A stretch of 12,249 bases of DNA from Bacteroidales bacterium (GTDB lineage: Bacteria; Bacteroidota; Bacteroidia; Bacteroidales; UBA932). Where the stretch lies: assembly GCA_004556005.1 (NCBI GenBank), contig SFJA01000056.1, forward strand, positions 1 through 12,249, written 5' to 3'. The notes below the pieces were generated by a model. It ran no database searches, had not been told where the DNA came from, and was given only the letters and a program-made list of their open reading frames with translations. Made by a program: the position numbers and the translations under genes. Below are positions 1 to 7,945 of the stretch, in pieces. Position 1 is the first letter of the stretch; each line of letters begins with the position of its first letter.

Positions 1-49
1 ATCGTTAAGATATTGATTATAAAGAATATAAATGTTTAACTAATAAATC

Positions 50-73
50 GAGATCCATTTTTATTTGGATTTC
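50..73 (+). other. Leader hairpin upstream of the HdeD-like gene
   Basis: An 8-bp inverted repeat (GAGATCCA at 50-57, TGGATTTC at 66-73, one G-T pair, 8-nt AT-rich loop) lies 17 bases before the start codon at 91. It could be a 5' UTR stem or the remnant of a terminator for a gene left of the window. No U-run follows it, so termination is doubtful. I found no convincing TAnnTTTG promoter in bases 1-90. Confidence 0.3.
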
Positions 74-90
74 AACTGGAAAATCAAATT

Positions 91-669
91 ATGATTAAGC
101 CTAGTACAAAAATATATATGGGCATCACGGGAGTGGCGCTCATAGGATTGGGAATAGTATGCCTCTGTTACCCCGGAGCAACCGTTCTTTCCATTTCCTG
201 GCTGATAGGACTTCTTACCCTGATCAGCGGTGTATCAACGATATTCCTCTGGGCCGGAGCAAGGTCTTCACGCTCACAGGGCGGTGCCATCCTGTTGTCA
301 GGCATTCTGGAAGTTATATTCGGACTCATTTTCATCAACCACAACCTTGTGCTAGCGTCTGTCCTGCCTATAGTTTTTGCAATCTGGCTCCTTGTGGAAG
401 GGATAAGCATTGCAATCAGGTCAGCAGACTACAAGGCTGTCGGATTCAGATTCTGGTGGGTCCTCTGTATCCTCGGCATAGGTGCCGCAGTGCTCGGATT
501 CCTCTGTCTGCGTGAGCCTCTTATGGTTGGAGGAACCACGATAAGCATCATTGCGGGCATTTCCATCATACTCCTGGGTACAATAGACCTGCTCGCCCTT
601 TTCGGTATCAAGAAGTTTGAAAAAGCCCGCTGGGGCTGGATCAACGATACCGGAATAGACGAGCAGTAA
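91..669 (+). CDS. HdeD/DUF308 family multi-pass inner-membrane protein
   Basis: This 192-residue protein is almost entirely membrane. About six hydrophobic helices can be read at residues 9-27, 32-54, 64-83, 88-109, 119-140 and 148-172, followed by a short charged cytoplasmic tail rich in Lys/Arg/Trp. The three helix pairs, each with a Gly-rich start and short polar turns (for example around YPGA at 27-30 and REPL at 141-144), are the pattern of the HdeD/DUF308 family. In E. coli, HdeD is associated with acid resistance; in Bacteroidetes the family is common and its role is not established, so no function is claimed. The first ATG (91) is chosen; a second Met at residue 10 would leave helix 1 intact and is possible. 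The gene converges on the GH31 gene with 31 bases between the two stop codons. Confidence 0.75.
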   Translation: MIKPSTKIYMGITGVALIGLGIVCLCYPGATVLSISWLIGLLTLISGVSTIFLWAGARSSRSQGGAILLSGILEVIFGLIFINHNLVLASVLPIVFAIWLLVEGISIAIRSADYKAVGFRFWWVLCILGIGAAVLGFLCLREPLMVGGTTISIIAGISIILLGTIDLLALFGIKKFEKARWGWINDTGIDEQ

Positions 670-700
670 AAATAACAGACTCTGTAGTCCTTTCTGGAAA

Positions 701-3109
701 TTACAGTTTGACAACGACCTTTTCGCCGACCGGGCTTTCAGGGAGTTCTATGACCCTGTCCGAGCCGGCGAATTGTATTGTAATGCGGCGGGTTGCAAAA
801 GCGCCCTTGTAATCGCCCTTCCGAGGATGAATGGTCAGTGTCTTTCCCTTCTTTTCAATTAGAGTGGTGGCATACTTTTCCTCATAAGCCTGTGACTTGC
901 CATCGTCCTCATAATGAACGTAAGTGCAGTCTCCCTTGCCCGGAATCACAAGCAGACGCAGAGCGTTGTCTGGAGTCTGAAGGTCCATAATGCCGGGCTC
1001 GGCAACAGGTATCACGCTGCCGGCCTTGACATACCACGGATTCTGGTCAATTGAATAGTAAAGCGTCTTGACGCTGCCACCTTTGTACAGACAGTTCTTT
1101 GCCATATCGTACCATTCGCATCCCTTTGGGAACCATACCGTGCGCTCGGTAAGACCGGTCTGAGGGTCGGCAGGCGTGCAGAGAACGGTTGATAGAATAA
1201 GATCGCCGAACATATTCTGCTCATCGAATGAATATGCCTTTTCTTCTTCAGGATAGTGGTAGTACATAGGCCTGCAAATGCTCACTCCGGTGTCGTACGC
1301 CTGTCTTGCGGCATCGTATATATATGGCGAAAGCTGATACCTGAGTTCTATCGCAGCCTTGAGGTAAGGATAATGAGTAGGGTAAGCCCATATCTTGCGC
1401 TCCACGTATTTGCTTGCCGTCGAATGGGTCTTGAAGATCGGAGTAAATACGCCGTACTGAATCCAGCGGGTGTACATTTCGGGATCCGTCATATGCTGTT
1501 CACGCTGCATATGTCCTCCTATGTCGTGTCCCCAATAGCCGTAGCATACGTTGGATGCCGTTGAAGTGAAATAAGGAAGCATCCTGAGCGCATCCCACTC
1601 GTCATATACGTCTCCGGAAAAGCCGAGCTGGTACCTGTGGCTTCCGAGTCCGCCCCAGCGGTGATAAATCATAGGCCTGTCGGCATCTTTGCCCAGGGTC
1701 AGGCTTTGTCTTTTCTTGTCATTGAAGAAACACCAGTTGAGCCAGAAAGTATTGCTGAGATCCTTGGTATAGCGGCTCATCTTCCACTGCTGCCAGTCAA
1801 GCCACCAGAAGTCAACTCCCTGACGCTCAAGTGGTCTGATGATAGAGTTGAAATATGCATCAGCCCATTCCTGCTGATCGATGCGGAACGGGACAGGAGC
1901 GCTGTATCCCGGCTTTCCTACCGGAGACTTGGTCCCGGCAAACTGATACTGTTCCTCTCCGTAAATATAGTCCTTCGGTCCGTCGTAGTCATCAGTGCGT
2001 GAAAGATAGTCATCAACAAAATCCCTGTAACGTGCCTCGTACGGTTCGATTCCGCTTGCAGGATGAAGGTTGAGCGCGGTCTTGAATCCGAGTGAATGAA
2101 TCTCGCGCAACATTCCCTCCGGATCCTCGATAAGGTCGGTATTCCAGGTATAGCCTGTCCAGCCAATGCCCTGACCGAAATTGTCCTTTCCTCCGCGTCT
2201 GCTCTTGAGTTCAGGCCAGGTCCTATGCCAGTCCATATCAATGACAAACACGTCGGAAGGCACTCCGCGGTCCTTGAGCTCGTGTGCAATCTCGAGGAAT
2301 TGATCATCGGTATATGCCCAATAGCGGCTCCACCAGTAGCCCAGAGCATATTTCGGAGGCATGGGAATCTTTCCGGCGACTCTCGTAAAGTCCTGAAGCG
2401 CACCGGTATAGTCGTGCCCATAGGCAAAGATATAAAGGTCCTGCCTATCGCCAGCAGGCCTCTCGCAGACCCATTCGCCCCAGTCCGAACCGTTCTTCTC
2501 CAGAAGATGCCTTTCGCTCTCATCGACTATTGCCCATCCGTCACGGGACAGCACGCCGTCCTCGAGCTTTTCGACAGGGGTTGTTTTAGAATTCTTATTG
2601 AAACCTCCTTCTTCCTTGTTTCTCGAGTAGATGCGGTCGAGCGTGCGCATAGTGCCCTTGAGGTTGCCGTCTGCCGCAAGTCCGGGATGCCAGACGACAT
2701 TCTTTCCGTTCAATTTGAAGCTGACAGAAAGGTTGTTCTCGTCAAAGCGGTCGTCGCCGCTGTAGCGCAGTGTGACAGCACCGGTTTTGATGAGCAGGGA
2801 ACCGTCGGCCTCCCTTGAACTTGAATACTCGGGTACTGGCATCTTGCGGTTGATTATGGCAAGGGAAGCTCTGTCTTCAAAGCCTCCGTCCTCGGACCAT
2901 TCCATCCTAATAAGTCTGTCTGTCAGGACTGTGAAACGAGCCCTTCCGCTTACGACAATCGCCTTGCTGTCAGCAACAGGGTCATAATCGCCGTCAATTG
3001 ATGTCCGGGCAGCACTTCCCGCCTCAGAAGAAGCGTATGCCGGAAGCGGGACCAATGCCGCAGAGAGCGACATTCCCGCGATAAGGGAAAAAGTTAGCAG
3101 ATTCTTCAT
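701..3109 (-). CDS. Exported GH31 family alpha-glycosidase
   Basis: Glycoside hydrolase family 31 enzymes are retaining alpha-glycosidases (alpha-glucosidase, alpha-xylosidase and related). Starting at ATG 3109 the product has 802 residues; the frame stays open to a TTG at 3115, which is less likely. A Sec signal peptide covers about residues 1-27 (hydrophobic core, then an Ala-Tyr-Ala cleavage-like site; no lipobox), so the enzyme is probably periplasmic. A beta-sandwich N-terminal domain (about 45-240) precedes the TIM barrel. The barrel carries WWLDWQQ, whose Asp (about 438) is the expected nucleophile, and FSGD (Asp about 500), the expected acid/base, followed by YWGHDIGGH. C-terminal beta domains follow (about 635-802). 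Nucleophile motif Trp-Gln-Gln differs from the textbook DMNE; substrate cannot be fixed from sequence. It has its own promoter (3136-3166) and is monocistronic. Confidence 0.9.
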   Translation of the reverse strand: MKNLLTFSLIAGMSLSAALVPLPAYASSEAGSAARTSIDGDYDPVADSKAIVVSGRARFTVLTDRLIRMEWSEDGGFEDRASLAIINRKMPVPEYSSSREADGSLLIKTGAVTLRYSGDDRFDENNLSVSFKLNGKNVVWHPGLAADGNLKGTMRTLDRIYSRNKEEGGFNKNSKTTPVEKLEDGVLSRDGWAIVDESERHLLEKNGSDWGEWVCERPAGDRQDLYIFAYGHDYTGALQDFTRVAGKIPMPPKYALGYWWSRYWAYTDDQFLEIAHELKDRGVPSDVFVIDMDWHRTWPELKSRRGGKDNFGQGIGWTGYTWNTDLIEDPEGMLREIHSLGFKTALNLHPASGIEPYEARYRDFVDDYLSRTDDYDGPKDYIYGEEQYQFAGTKSPVGKPGYSAPVPFRIDQQEWADAYFNSIIRPLERQGVDFWWLDWQQWKMSRYTKDLSNTFWLNWCFFNDKKRQSLTLGKDADRPMIYHRWGGLGSHRYQLGFSGDVYDEWDALRMLPYFTSTASNVCYGYWGHDIGGHMQREQHMTDPEMYTRWIQYGVFTPIFKTHSTASKYVERKIWAYPTHYPYLKAAIELRYQLSPYIYDAARQAYDTGVSICRPMYYHYPEEEKAYSFDEQNMFGDLILSTVLCTPADPQTGLTERTVWFPKGCEWYDMAKNCLYKGGSVKTLYYSIDQNPWYVKAGSVIPVAEPGIMDLQTPDNALRLLVIPGKGDCTYVHYEDDGKSQAYEEKYATTLIEKKGKTLTIHPRKGDYKGAFATRRITIQFAGSDRVIELPESPVGEKVVVKL

Positions 3110-3135
3110 TATCAAAAATGGTTAATTAGCTAAAG

Positions 3136-3166
3136 CAAAGATAGCCATATTGAAAGTAAATACCAA
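3136..3166 (-). promoter_or_regulatory. Bacteroidetes-type promoter of the GH31 gene
   Basis: On the minus strand TATCTTTG (plus 3136-3143) matches the Bacteroidetes -7 consensus TAnnTTTG. A TTG (within plus 3163-3166) lies about 20 bases upstream in the -33 position. The predicted start of transcription is near 3130, giving a roughly 20-nt leader before ATG 3109. That leader (TAATTAACC...) is A/T-rich without a Shine-Dalgarno sequence, as usual for this phylum. Confidence 0.6.
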
Positions 3167-3169
3167 GAC

Positions 3170-3205
3170 AAAAAACGACTAAAGCCCACTTCACAGCGGG
3201 CTTTA
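3170..3205 (-). terminator. Intrinsic terminator of the candidate small RNA
   Basis: On the minus strand TAAAGCCCGC pairs with GTGGGCTTTA (one G-U pair) across a six-base loop: a 10-bp GC-cored stem at plus 3180-3205. It is followed within four bases by six consecutive T (plus 3175-3170). It is the strongest rho-independent terminator signal I see in the window, and its T-run ends about three bases before the -33 region of the GH31 promoter. Confidence 0.8.
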
Positions 3206-3300
3206 ACGGTTAGTTAGTAGTGTATTACCTTTATAAGAAGGTTAATTATTGTTGGTTAGATTCTCCAGTGTTACCCGGAGTAGAGTTGTTTCATTTCCGA
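3170..3300 (-). ncRNA. Candidate small RNA or attenuator upstream of the GH31 gene
   Basis: A self-contained minus-strand unit of about 130 nt with its own promoter (3304-3334) and terminator (3170-3205). Reading 5' to 3' it holds hairpin 1 (CTCCGG/CTGGAG, plus 3263-3280, 6-nt loop), hairpin 2 (ACCTT/AAGGT, plus 3227-3242), an unpaired stretch with repeated CTAACC/CTAACTAACC, then the terminator stem. A seven-codon ORF (MKQLYSG, 3294-3271) begins within a few bases of the predicted transcript start, and its stop codon lies in the loop of hairpin 1. It could be a leader peptide or chance. I do not recognise an Rfam family. Since the GH31 gene has a separate promoter downstream of the terminator, a free small RNA is the simplest reading. 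Conditional read-through into the GH31 gene (attenuation) is the alternative. Confidence 0.5.
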
Positions 3301-3303
3301 ATG

Positions 3304-3334
3304 CAAATATACGCCTATTTTTTATATCTGCAAT
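3304..3334 (-). promoter_or_regulatory. Bacteroidetes-type promoter of the candidate small RNA
   Basis: TATATTTG on the minus strand (plus 3304-3311) fits the TAnnTTTG -7 box exactly. ATTG (plus 3331-3334) provides a TTG at the -33 position with a 19-base spacer, the consensus distance. The region further upstream (3335-3400) is extremely A/T-rich, which could act like an UP element. Transcription would start near 3297-3301. Confidence 0.65.
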
Positions 3335-3405
3335 ATTTTTTTAAAACTTTATTCAATTTTTTATTGAAATTTTTAAATAGTAATTAAAATATTTTAATAA
3401 TTATT

Positions 3406-4089
3406 CTATTCGGAATTGTTAAGTAATTCAGGTCTAAGCAGTTTTGTCCTTTCGAGGGCCTGTTCGTCCTGCCAGGCGCGGATTAGCTTGGGATTGCCAC
3501 TCAGCAGAACTTCAGGCACTTTCCAACCGTTGAACTCCGCAGGACGAGTGTAAACGGGAGGAGAGAGCAGGTCATCCTGGAATGAATCGGAGAGAGCCGA
3601 GGTCTCGTCCGTGAGGGCTCCGGGTATAAGTCTGATTATGGAATCGGCAAGAAGGGCGGCAGGAATCTCGCCTCCGCTGACAACATAGTTGCCGACGCTG
3701 ATTTCCATAGTGACGAGATGTTCCCTGATCCTGTGGTCTATGCCTTTGTAGTGACCGCAGAGTATTATTATGTTCTGCAGAAGGGAAAGGCGGTTGGAGA
3801 TTCCCTGGTCGAGCAGTTCTCCGTCAGGTGACATATATATTATCTCGTCGTAGTCCCTCTCTGCCTTGAGTTCCTCTATCATACGGTAAACCGGTTCTAC
3901 CATCATTACCATTCCGGCATCGCCGCCGTATGAGTAGTCATCCACGTTCTTGCGTGGGCCTATGCCGTATTTTCTCAGATTGTGCACGTGGATTTCCACG
4001 AGTCCGTTCTTGACTGCCCTTCCCACTATCGAGTGGCTCAATGGGCTTTCAAGAAGTTCAGGAACCACGGTCAGAATGTCTATTCTCAT
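3406..4089 (-). CDS. trmD: tRNA (guanine-37-N1)-methyltransferase
   Basis: TrmD transfers a methyl group from S-adenosylmethionine to N1 of G37 next to the anticodon, preventing +1 frameshifting in translation. The 227-residue product shows the SPOUT trefoil-knot motifs: CGHYKGIDHR at 111-120 (E. coli CGRYEGIDER) and SVGNYVVSGGE at 131-141. The catalytic pair expected from E. coli Arg154 and Asp169 is kept as Arg153 and Asp168, and the YTRP and VLLSGN signatures follow. The G-loop reads GGDAGM where GGGAGM or GGGPGM is more usual, and GDYV is GNYV. Both look like tolerated variants. The gene is alone, not in the rpsP-rimM-trmD-rplS operon seen in proteobacteria. It is transcribed divergently from the DUF349 operon. 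Confidence 0.95.
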   Translation of the reverse strand: MRIDILTVVPELLESPLSHSIVGRAVKNGLVEIHVHNLRKYGIGPRKNVDDYSYGGDAGMVMMVEPVYRMIEELKAERDYDEIIYMSPDGELLDQGISNRLSLLQNIIILCGHYKGIDHRIREHLVTMEISVGNYVVSGGEIPAALLADSIIRLIPGALTDETSALSDSFQDDLLSPPVYTRPAEFNGWKVPEVLLSGNPKLIRAWQDEQALERTKLLRPELLNNSE

Positions 4090-4120
4090 AATTTGCGATT
4101 GCTTTTACCTATTTTATATG

Positions 4121-4128
4121 CAAAAATA
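4121..4128 (-). promoter_or_regulatory. Probable -7 box of trmD
   Basis: TATTTTTG on the minus strand (plus 4121-4128) matches TAnnTTTG and sits 32 bases upstream of the trmD start codon. I see no TTTG at the expected -33 position, which here falls on the opposing promoter, so only the -7 half is supported. Confidence 0.4.
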
Positions 4129-4150
4129 CCGATAATTTACGAATATTTGT

Positions 4151-4158
4151 TACATTTG
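4151..4158 (+). promoter_or_regulatory. Probable -7 box of the DUF349-yidC-yggS operon
   Basis: TACATTTG matches TAnnTTTG and lies 29 bases before ATG 4188, implying a start of transcription near 4162-4165 and a leader of about 25 nt. The -33 position (about 4128-4131) has no TTTG and abuts the divergent trmD -7 box, so the two promoters share DNA. Confidence 0.45.
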
Positions 4159-4187
4159 TGGAATAGTAATCTAATAACTCAAAAATT

Positions 4188-6083
4188 ATGAGCGAGAATA
4201 TCATTCCTGAAGAGCTCAACAACAGACCTTCAGATGTAGTGGAAGAGGCAAAAGCAGCTGCCTCTCAAAATGTAGAACAACCGGTACCGGAAGCAGAGCC
4301 AGTCGTCGCAGATGCGGTAGTTACTGCACCGGAGCAGGCAGAGCCTCAAGCTGAGGCACCGGAGCTGGAAGCAAACCATGAAGATCCAGCCGCGGCCGAA
4401 GAGGAGAAACAGGACCTTTCCGGCAAGACACTCGCAGAGTTGTCCGAAATGTTCCAGTCACTCAAGGATGCCGCAGACAGCATGATGCGCTCCAAGGAGG
4501 CGGAAAGCATCAAGTCGGCCTTCTACAAGCTGCTCGGTAAACTCAAATCGGATAATTCAGATTCGGCCGAGGCGGTATCGGAAGATGCAGAGGCCGCAAC
4601 ACGCAACAACCCTTTCGACGTCGTAGAACAGAATTTCAAGGCGCTCTACGCCGACTATAAAAAGGAGAGAGCCGAATTTAACAAGCAGCAGGAGGCCCAG
4701 AGAGAGGAGAACCTTGCAAAGAAGCAGGCCATCATCGAGGAACTCAAGGCCCTCGTCGAGAACGGCGATGACGTAAGCTCGCAGTTCCCTGCATTCCGCA
4801 GCCTGCAGGAAAGGTGGCGTGAGGCAGGTCCGGTTCCGGCAACGGCCTTCCGCAACATAAACGACAGCTACCAGTACTACGTGGAGAAATTCTACGATAT
4901 GGTCAAGATAGGACGCGACCTGCGCGACCTCGACTTCCGCAAGAATCTCGAGGCTAAGGAGGCATTTTGCGAGGCAGCCGAGAAGCTCGCCGAAAACGAG
5001 AACATCGTCGCAGCCTTCCACGAGCTCCAGAAACTGCACGAGCAGTGGAAAGAATTCGGCCCTGTAGCAAAAGAAAAGCGTGAGGATATCTGGAACCGTT
5101 TCAAGGCGGCGACTTCGATCATCAACAAGCGATACCAGGCATATTTCGACGAAGTCAAGAGCCAGCAGGAAGATAACCTTGCGGCAAAGCAGAAACTCTG
5201 CGAGCAGGTAGAAGAGCTTGCTTCCAGGGAGGACATCGCTGCAGGCGACTGGAACACCATCTCCAAGACAATCGAGGGCATTCAGGCAGAATGGCGCAAG
5301 ATAGGTTATGCTACCCGCAAGGAAAACCAGAAGATTTACGACCGTTTCCGCGCTGCCTGCGACAAGTTCTATGAGCGCAAGCGCGAATACTACAGCAACT
5401 TCAAGGACTCGATGAACGAGAATCTCGAAAAGAAGCTCGCCATCATCGAGCAGGCGGAAGCCCTCAAGACCAGCACCGAGTGGAAAAAGGCGACCGACCA
5501 GTTCATCGCTCTCCAGAAGCAGTGGAAGGAAATCGGAGCCGTTCCTCGCAAGAAGAGTGAGCAGCTCTGGAAGCGCTTCCGCGCCGCCTGTGACCAATTC
5601 TTCGCCGAGCGCGACAAGAACGCCAAGCCTGAGAACGACTTCTACGCCAACCTCAAGGCAAAGAAAGCCCTCATCGAGGAAATCCTTGCTTTCGAAGCCT
5701 CTGACGACGCAGCCGCAGCAAAGGCGCACAGTGAATTTGCTGAGCGCTGGCAGGCAATAGGGCACGTTCCTTTCAAGGAAAAGGACAACGTAAACAATGC
5801 CTACCGTGAGGCGATGCAGAAGAAATTCCCTCGTTTCAAGGAGCGTCAGGGCGCCCAGGGACGCGGTGGCCGTCCGGCCAAGAGTCCTAAGGACCAGCTC
5901 ATTGAGAAGTACAATGCTCTGCAGCAGGACATCATCAATTACGAAAACAATATAGGATTCTTCTCGGCATCCAAGAACTCCGAGGCTCTCATCAAGCAGA
6001 TGCAGCAGCGCATTGAAGATGCAAAGGCTGAACTCAAGGAACTTGAAGAAAAGATCCGCAAGACTGAGGAGGAGCAGAACTGA
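4188..6083 (+). CDS. DUF349 repeat protein, long coiled-coil
   Basis: This 631-residue cytoplasmic protein has no signal peptide or membrane segment. Residues 1-75 are an acidic Pro/Ala/Glu-rich, probably disordered tail. Five DUF349 repeats follow, each a helical unit with a core like 'LQKQWKEIG.VPRK...LWKRFRAACD'. The marker Trp residues fall at about 210, 287, 369, 446 and 521, a period of 75-82. A basic Gly/Arg linker (about 556-568) leads to a C-terminal helical coiled coil (about 568-629). DUF349 has no established biochemical activity that I can name, so none is given. The stop overlaps the yidC start by one base (TGATG), suggesting translational coupling and perhaps a role linked to membrane protein biogenesis; that is inference. 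Codons are rich in C-ending synonyms, compatible with high expression. Confidence 0.85.
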   Translation: MSENIIPEELNNRPSDVVEEAKAAASQNVEQPVPEAEPVVADAVVTAPEQAEPQAEAPELEANHEDPAAAEEEKQDLSGKTLAELSEMFQSLKDAADSMMRSKEAESIKSAFYKLLGKLKSDNSDSAEAVSEDAEAATRNNPFDVVEQNFKALYADYKKERAEFNKQQEAQREENLAKKQAIIEELKALVENGDDVSSQFPAFRSLQERWREAGPVPATAFRNINDSYQYYVEKFYDMVKIGRDLRDLDFRKNLEAKEAFCEAAEKLAENENIVAAFHELQKLHEQWKEFGPVAKEKREDIWNRFKAATSIINKRYQAYFDEVKSQQEDNLAAKQKLCEQVEELASREDIAAGDWNTISKTIEGIQAEWRKIGYATRKENQKIYDRFRAACDKFYERKREYYSNFKDSMNENLEKKLAIIEQAEALKTSTEWKKATDQFIALQKQWKEIGAVPRKKSEQLWKRFRAACDQFFAERDKNAKPENDFYANLKAKKALIEEILAFEASDDAAAAKAHSEFAERWQAIGHVPFKEKDNVNNAYREAMQKKFPRFKERQGAQGRGGRPAKSPKDQLIEKYNALQQDIINYENNIGFFSASKNSEALIKQMQQRIEDAKAELKELEEKIRKTEEEQN

Positions 6084-7945
6084 TGGACAAGAACTCGATT
6101 ATCGGCTTTGTCCTGATTGGTCTCATCCTGCTGGGATTTTCATTTTTCCAGACTCGTGAGGCTAAGGAAAGGGCAAAGCAGCAGGCTCAGCTTGACTCCA
6201 TCGCTCTGGCTCAGCGTATCGCTTCTGGCGAGATAGACACTACCGGCACCACCATCAGCATCTCGGAATCGACTTTGCCTTCAGATGAAAATGCTTCAGG
6301 TTCAACGTCATCCAAGGTGTTCAAGGACAGCACTCTCGCTGAGTCCTACAACGGAGAGGCTTCTTTCCCGGTTTTGGAAAACGACAAACTCTGTCTTACT
6401 TTCACCACCAGGGGAGCGCAGCCGTACAGCGCACGCGTCAAGGATTACTACAATCACGACAGCACCGACCTGTATATCTTCAAGCCTGAGAACTGTGAGC
6501 TCAACCTCAATGTCTATACGGGGGAGTACATCAGAACAAAGGACTTTAACTTCCAGGTTGTCGAGCATTCAGACAGCGTTCTCGTAATGAGGCTTCCGTT
6601 CGACGGAGGCCGCTATATCGAGCAGCGCTGGATCCTGCCCGAGGACAGTTATCAGGTCAAGAATCTTGTTTCATTCGTAGGAGAGGGACTTATACCGAGA
6701 AATGTCAGCTCCTTTGACATCGACTTCAAGATAACCGTGCCTCGTATGGAGAAGGGTTATAAAAATGAAGTCCAGTATTCTAAACTCAACTACTATTATA
6801 GTGGAGACAAGAAGCCTGAAGAGATTGGCAGGGGACGCAACGGCAGCAAGCGTCTGCAGAGTTTTGACTGGTTCGCTTGCCAGCAGCAGTTCTTCTCTGC
6901 AATAATGCGTGCACCGGACAGATTCGCTTCCGGAGACCTTGACATATCCTTCTACAATCAGGATGACCCGAGCCGCAACCTTATGGACTGTCGCGCCATG
7001 CTGAGGGCTGATCTCAAACCCGGCGCAAAAGTTTCCGTTCCGTTCGAGTTTTACTTCGGTCCGAACCATTACACGACCCTGAAGTCTTATGATGAGAAGT
7101 ATGAAAAGATTATACCTCTTGGAGGCTGGCTCGTTGGTTGGTTCACTAAGTTCGTGATAATTCCTCTGTTCAATTTCCTGCACAGGTTCATTGGCAACTT
7201 CGGTATTATCATCCTGCTTATGACATTGATTATCAAGCTGGTTACCTTGCCATTGACTTACAAGTCCCTGGCTTCTTCAGCCAAGATGAACGCTCTTAAG
7301 CCGGAGATTGAAAAGATCAATGCCAAGTATCCTAAGGAGGATGATGCGCTGAAGAAGCAGCAGGCTATGATGGACCTGTACAAACGTGCCAATGTAAGTA
7401 TGATGGGCGGTTGTCTGCCTATGTTGCTGACAATGCCTATACTCTGGGCAATGTTCCGCTTCTTCCCGGCTTCGATAGAGCTTCGTCAGCAGCCATTCTT
7501 GTGGTGTCATGACTTGAGCGCTTATGACAGCATCTGGGACTTCGGCATACGCATACCGCTGCTTGGAGACCACCTTTCTCTCTTTGCCCTGCTTATGGCT
7601 TTGACTATGTGGGCGTACTCCAAGCTTACCATGAGCAACCAGCCAAGTTCCAATGACCCTAGCACCAAGAGCATGCAGTTTATGAGCGTGTGGATGATGC
7701 CGATTATGATGTTCTTTATCTGCAACAATCTTTCGGCTGCGCTCAGTTACTACTATCTCCTTTCACAGCTTATTTCGATAATCACTACCTGGATTATCCG
7801 CAGGTCTGTAGATAAGGAGGCGATTCTTGCCAAGGTCCGTGAGTCTTATGGCAAGCCTCTTCCTAAGAGCAAGTGGCAGCAGACTCTCGAGCAGGCGCAG
7901 AAGATGCAGGAGGAACAGCTAAAACAGCAGCGGAGACGCAGATAA
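6083..7945 (+). CDS. yidC: Membrane protein insertase YidC (Oxa1/Alb3 family)
   Basis: YidC inserts and folds inner-membrane proteins, alone or with SecYEG. The 620-residue product has the Gram-negative layout. Transmembrane helix 1 spans residues 5-22, then a large periplasmic beta domain (about 90-330), then the conserved insertase core (about 347-572) with helices near 350-392, 441-461, 494-513 and 533-572. The core shows NFGIIILLMTLIIK, LPLTYKSLASSAKM and GGCLPMLLTMPI. Where E. coli has the groove Arg366, this protein has Lys385, so the positive charge is kept. A helical tail ending QQRRRR is suited to ribosome contact. It overlaps the DUF349 stop by one base and its TAA overlaps the yggS ATG (TAATG), so the three genes form one operon. 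Confidence 0.95.
   Translation: MDKNSIIGFVLIGLILLGFSFFQTREAKERAKQQAQLDSIALAQRIASGEIDTTGTTISISESTLPSDENASGSTSSKVFKDSTLAESYNGEASFPVLENDKLCLTFTTRGAQPYSARVKDYYNHDSTDLYIFKPENCELNLNVYTGEYIRTKDFNFQVVEHSDSVLVMRLPFDGGRYIEQRWILPEDSYQVKNLVSFVGEGLIPRNVSSFDIDFKITVPRMEKGYKNEVQYSKLNYYYSGDKKPEEIGRGRNGSKRLQSFDWFACQQQFFSAIMRAPDRFASGDLDISFYNQDDPSRNLMDCRAMLRADLKPGAKVSVPFEFYFGPNHYTTLKSYDEKYEKIIPLGGWLVGWFTKFVIIPLFNFLHRFIGNFGIIILLMTLIIKLVTLPLTYKSLASSAKMNALKPEIEKINAKYPKEDDALKKQQAMMDLYKRANVSMMGGCLPMLLTMPILWAMFRFFPASIELRQQPFLWCHDLSAYDSIWDFGIRIPLLGDHLSLFALLMALTMWAYSKLTMSNQPSSNDPSTKSMQFMSVWMMPIMMFFICNNLSAALSYYYLLSQLISIITTWIIRRSVDKEAILAKVRESYGKPLPKSKWQQTLEQAQKMQEEQLKQQRRRR

Noticed and set aside
670..700. Short stem GACT-CTGT-AGTC between the converging HdeD-like and GH31 genes as a terminator
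   Set aside because: Only four base pairs and no U-run on either strand.
1918..2818. Long open frames of 201 codons (minus strand, alternate frame) and 240 codons (plus strand) inside the GH31 gene
   Set aside because: Both are shadows of the GH31 reading frame, which holds the catalytic motifs and a signal peptide; neither has family-like features or a start context.
3120..3248. GGTTAATTA repeated exactly 120 bp apart (3120-3128 and 3240-3248)
   Set aside because: Only nine A/T-rich bases match, and TAATTAACC is a common leader sequence before genes in this phylum. I see no further similarity that would support an operator pair.
3352..3368. TTCAAT/ATTGAA hairpin after trmD as its terminator
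   Set aside because: The stem is six A/T-dominated pairs without GC core; in such A/T-rich DNA it is likely to occur by chance.
4557..5765. A 402-codon open frame antisense to the DUF349 gene
   Set aside because: The sense strand is clearly coding with repeated domains. The antisense frame is a by-product of biased codons (Glu/Lys/Gln-rich sense gives Leu/Val/Phe-rich antisense) and its product resembles no family.
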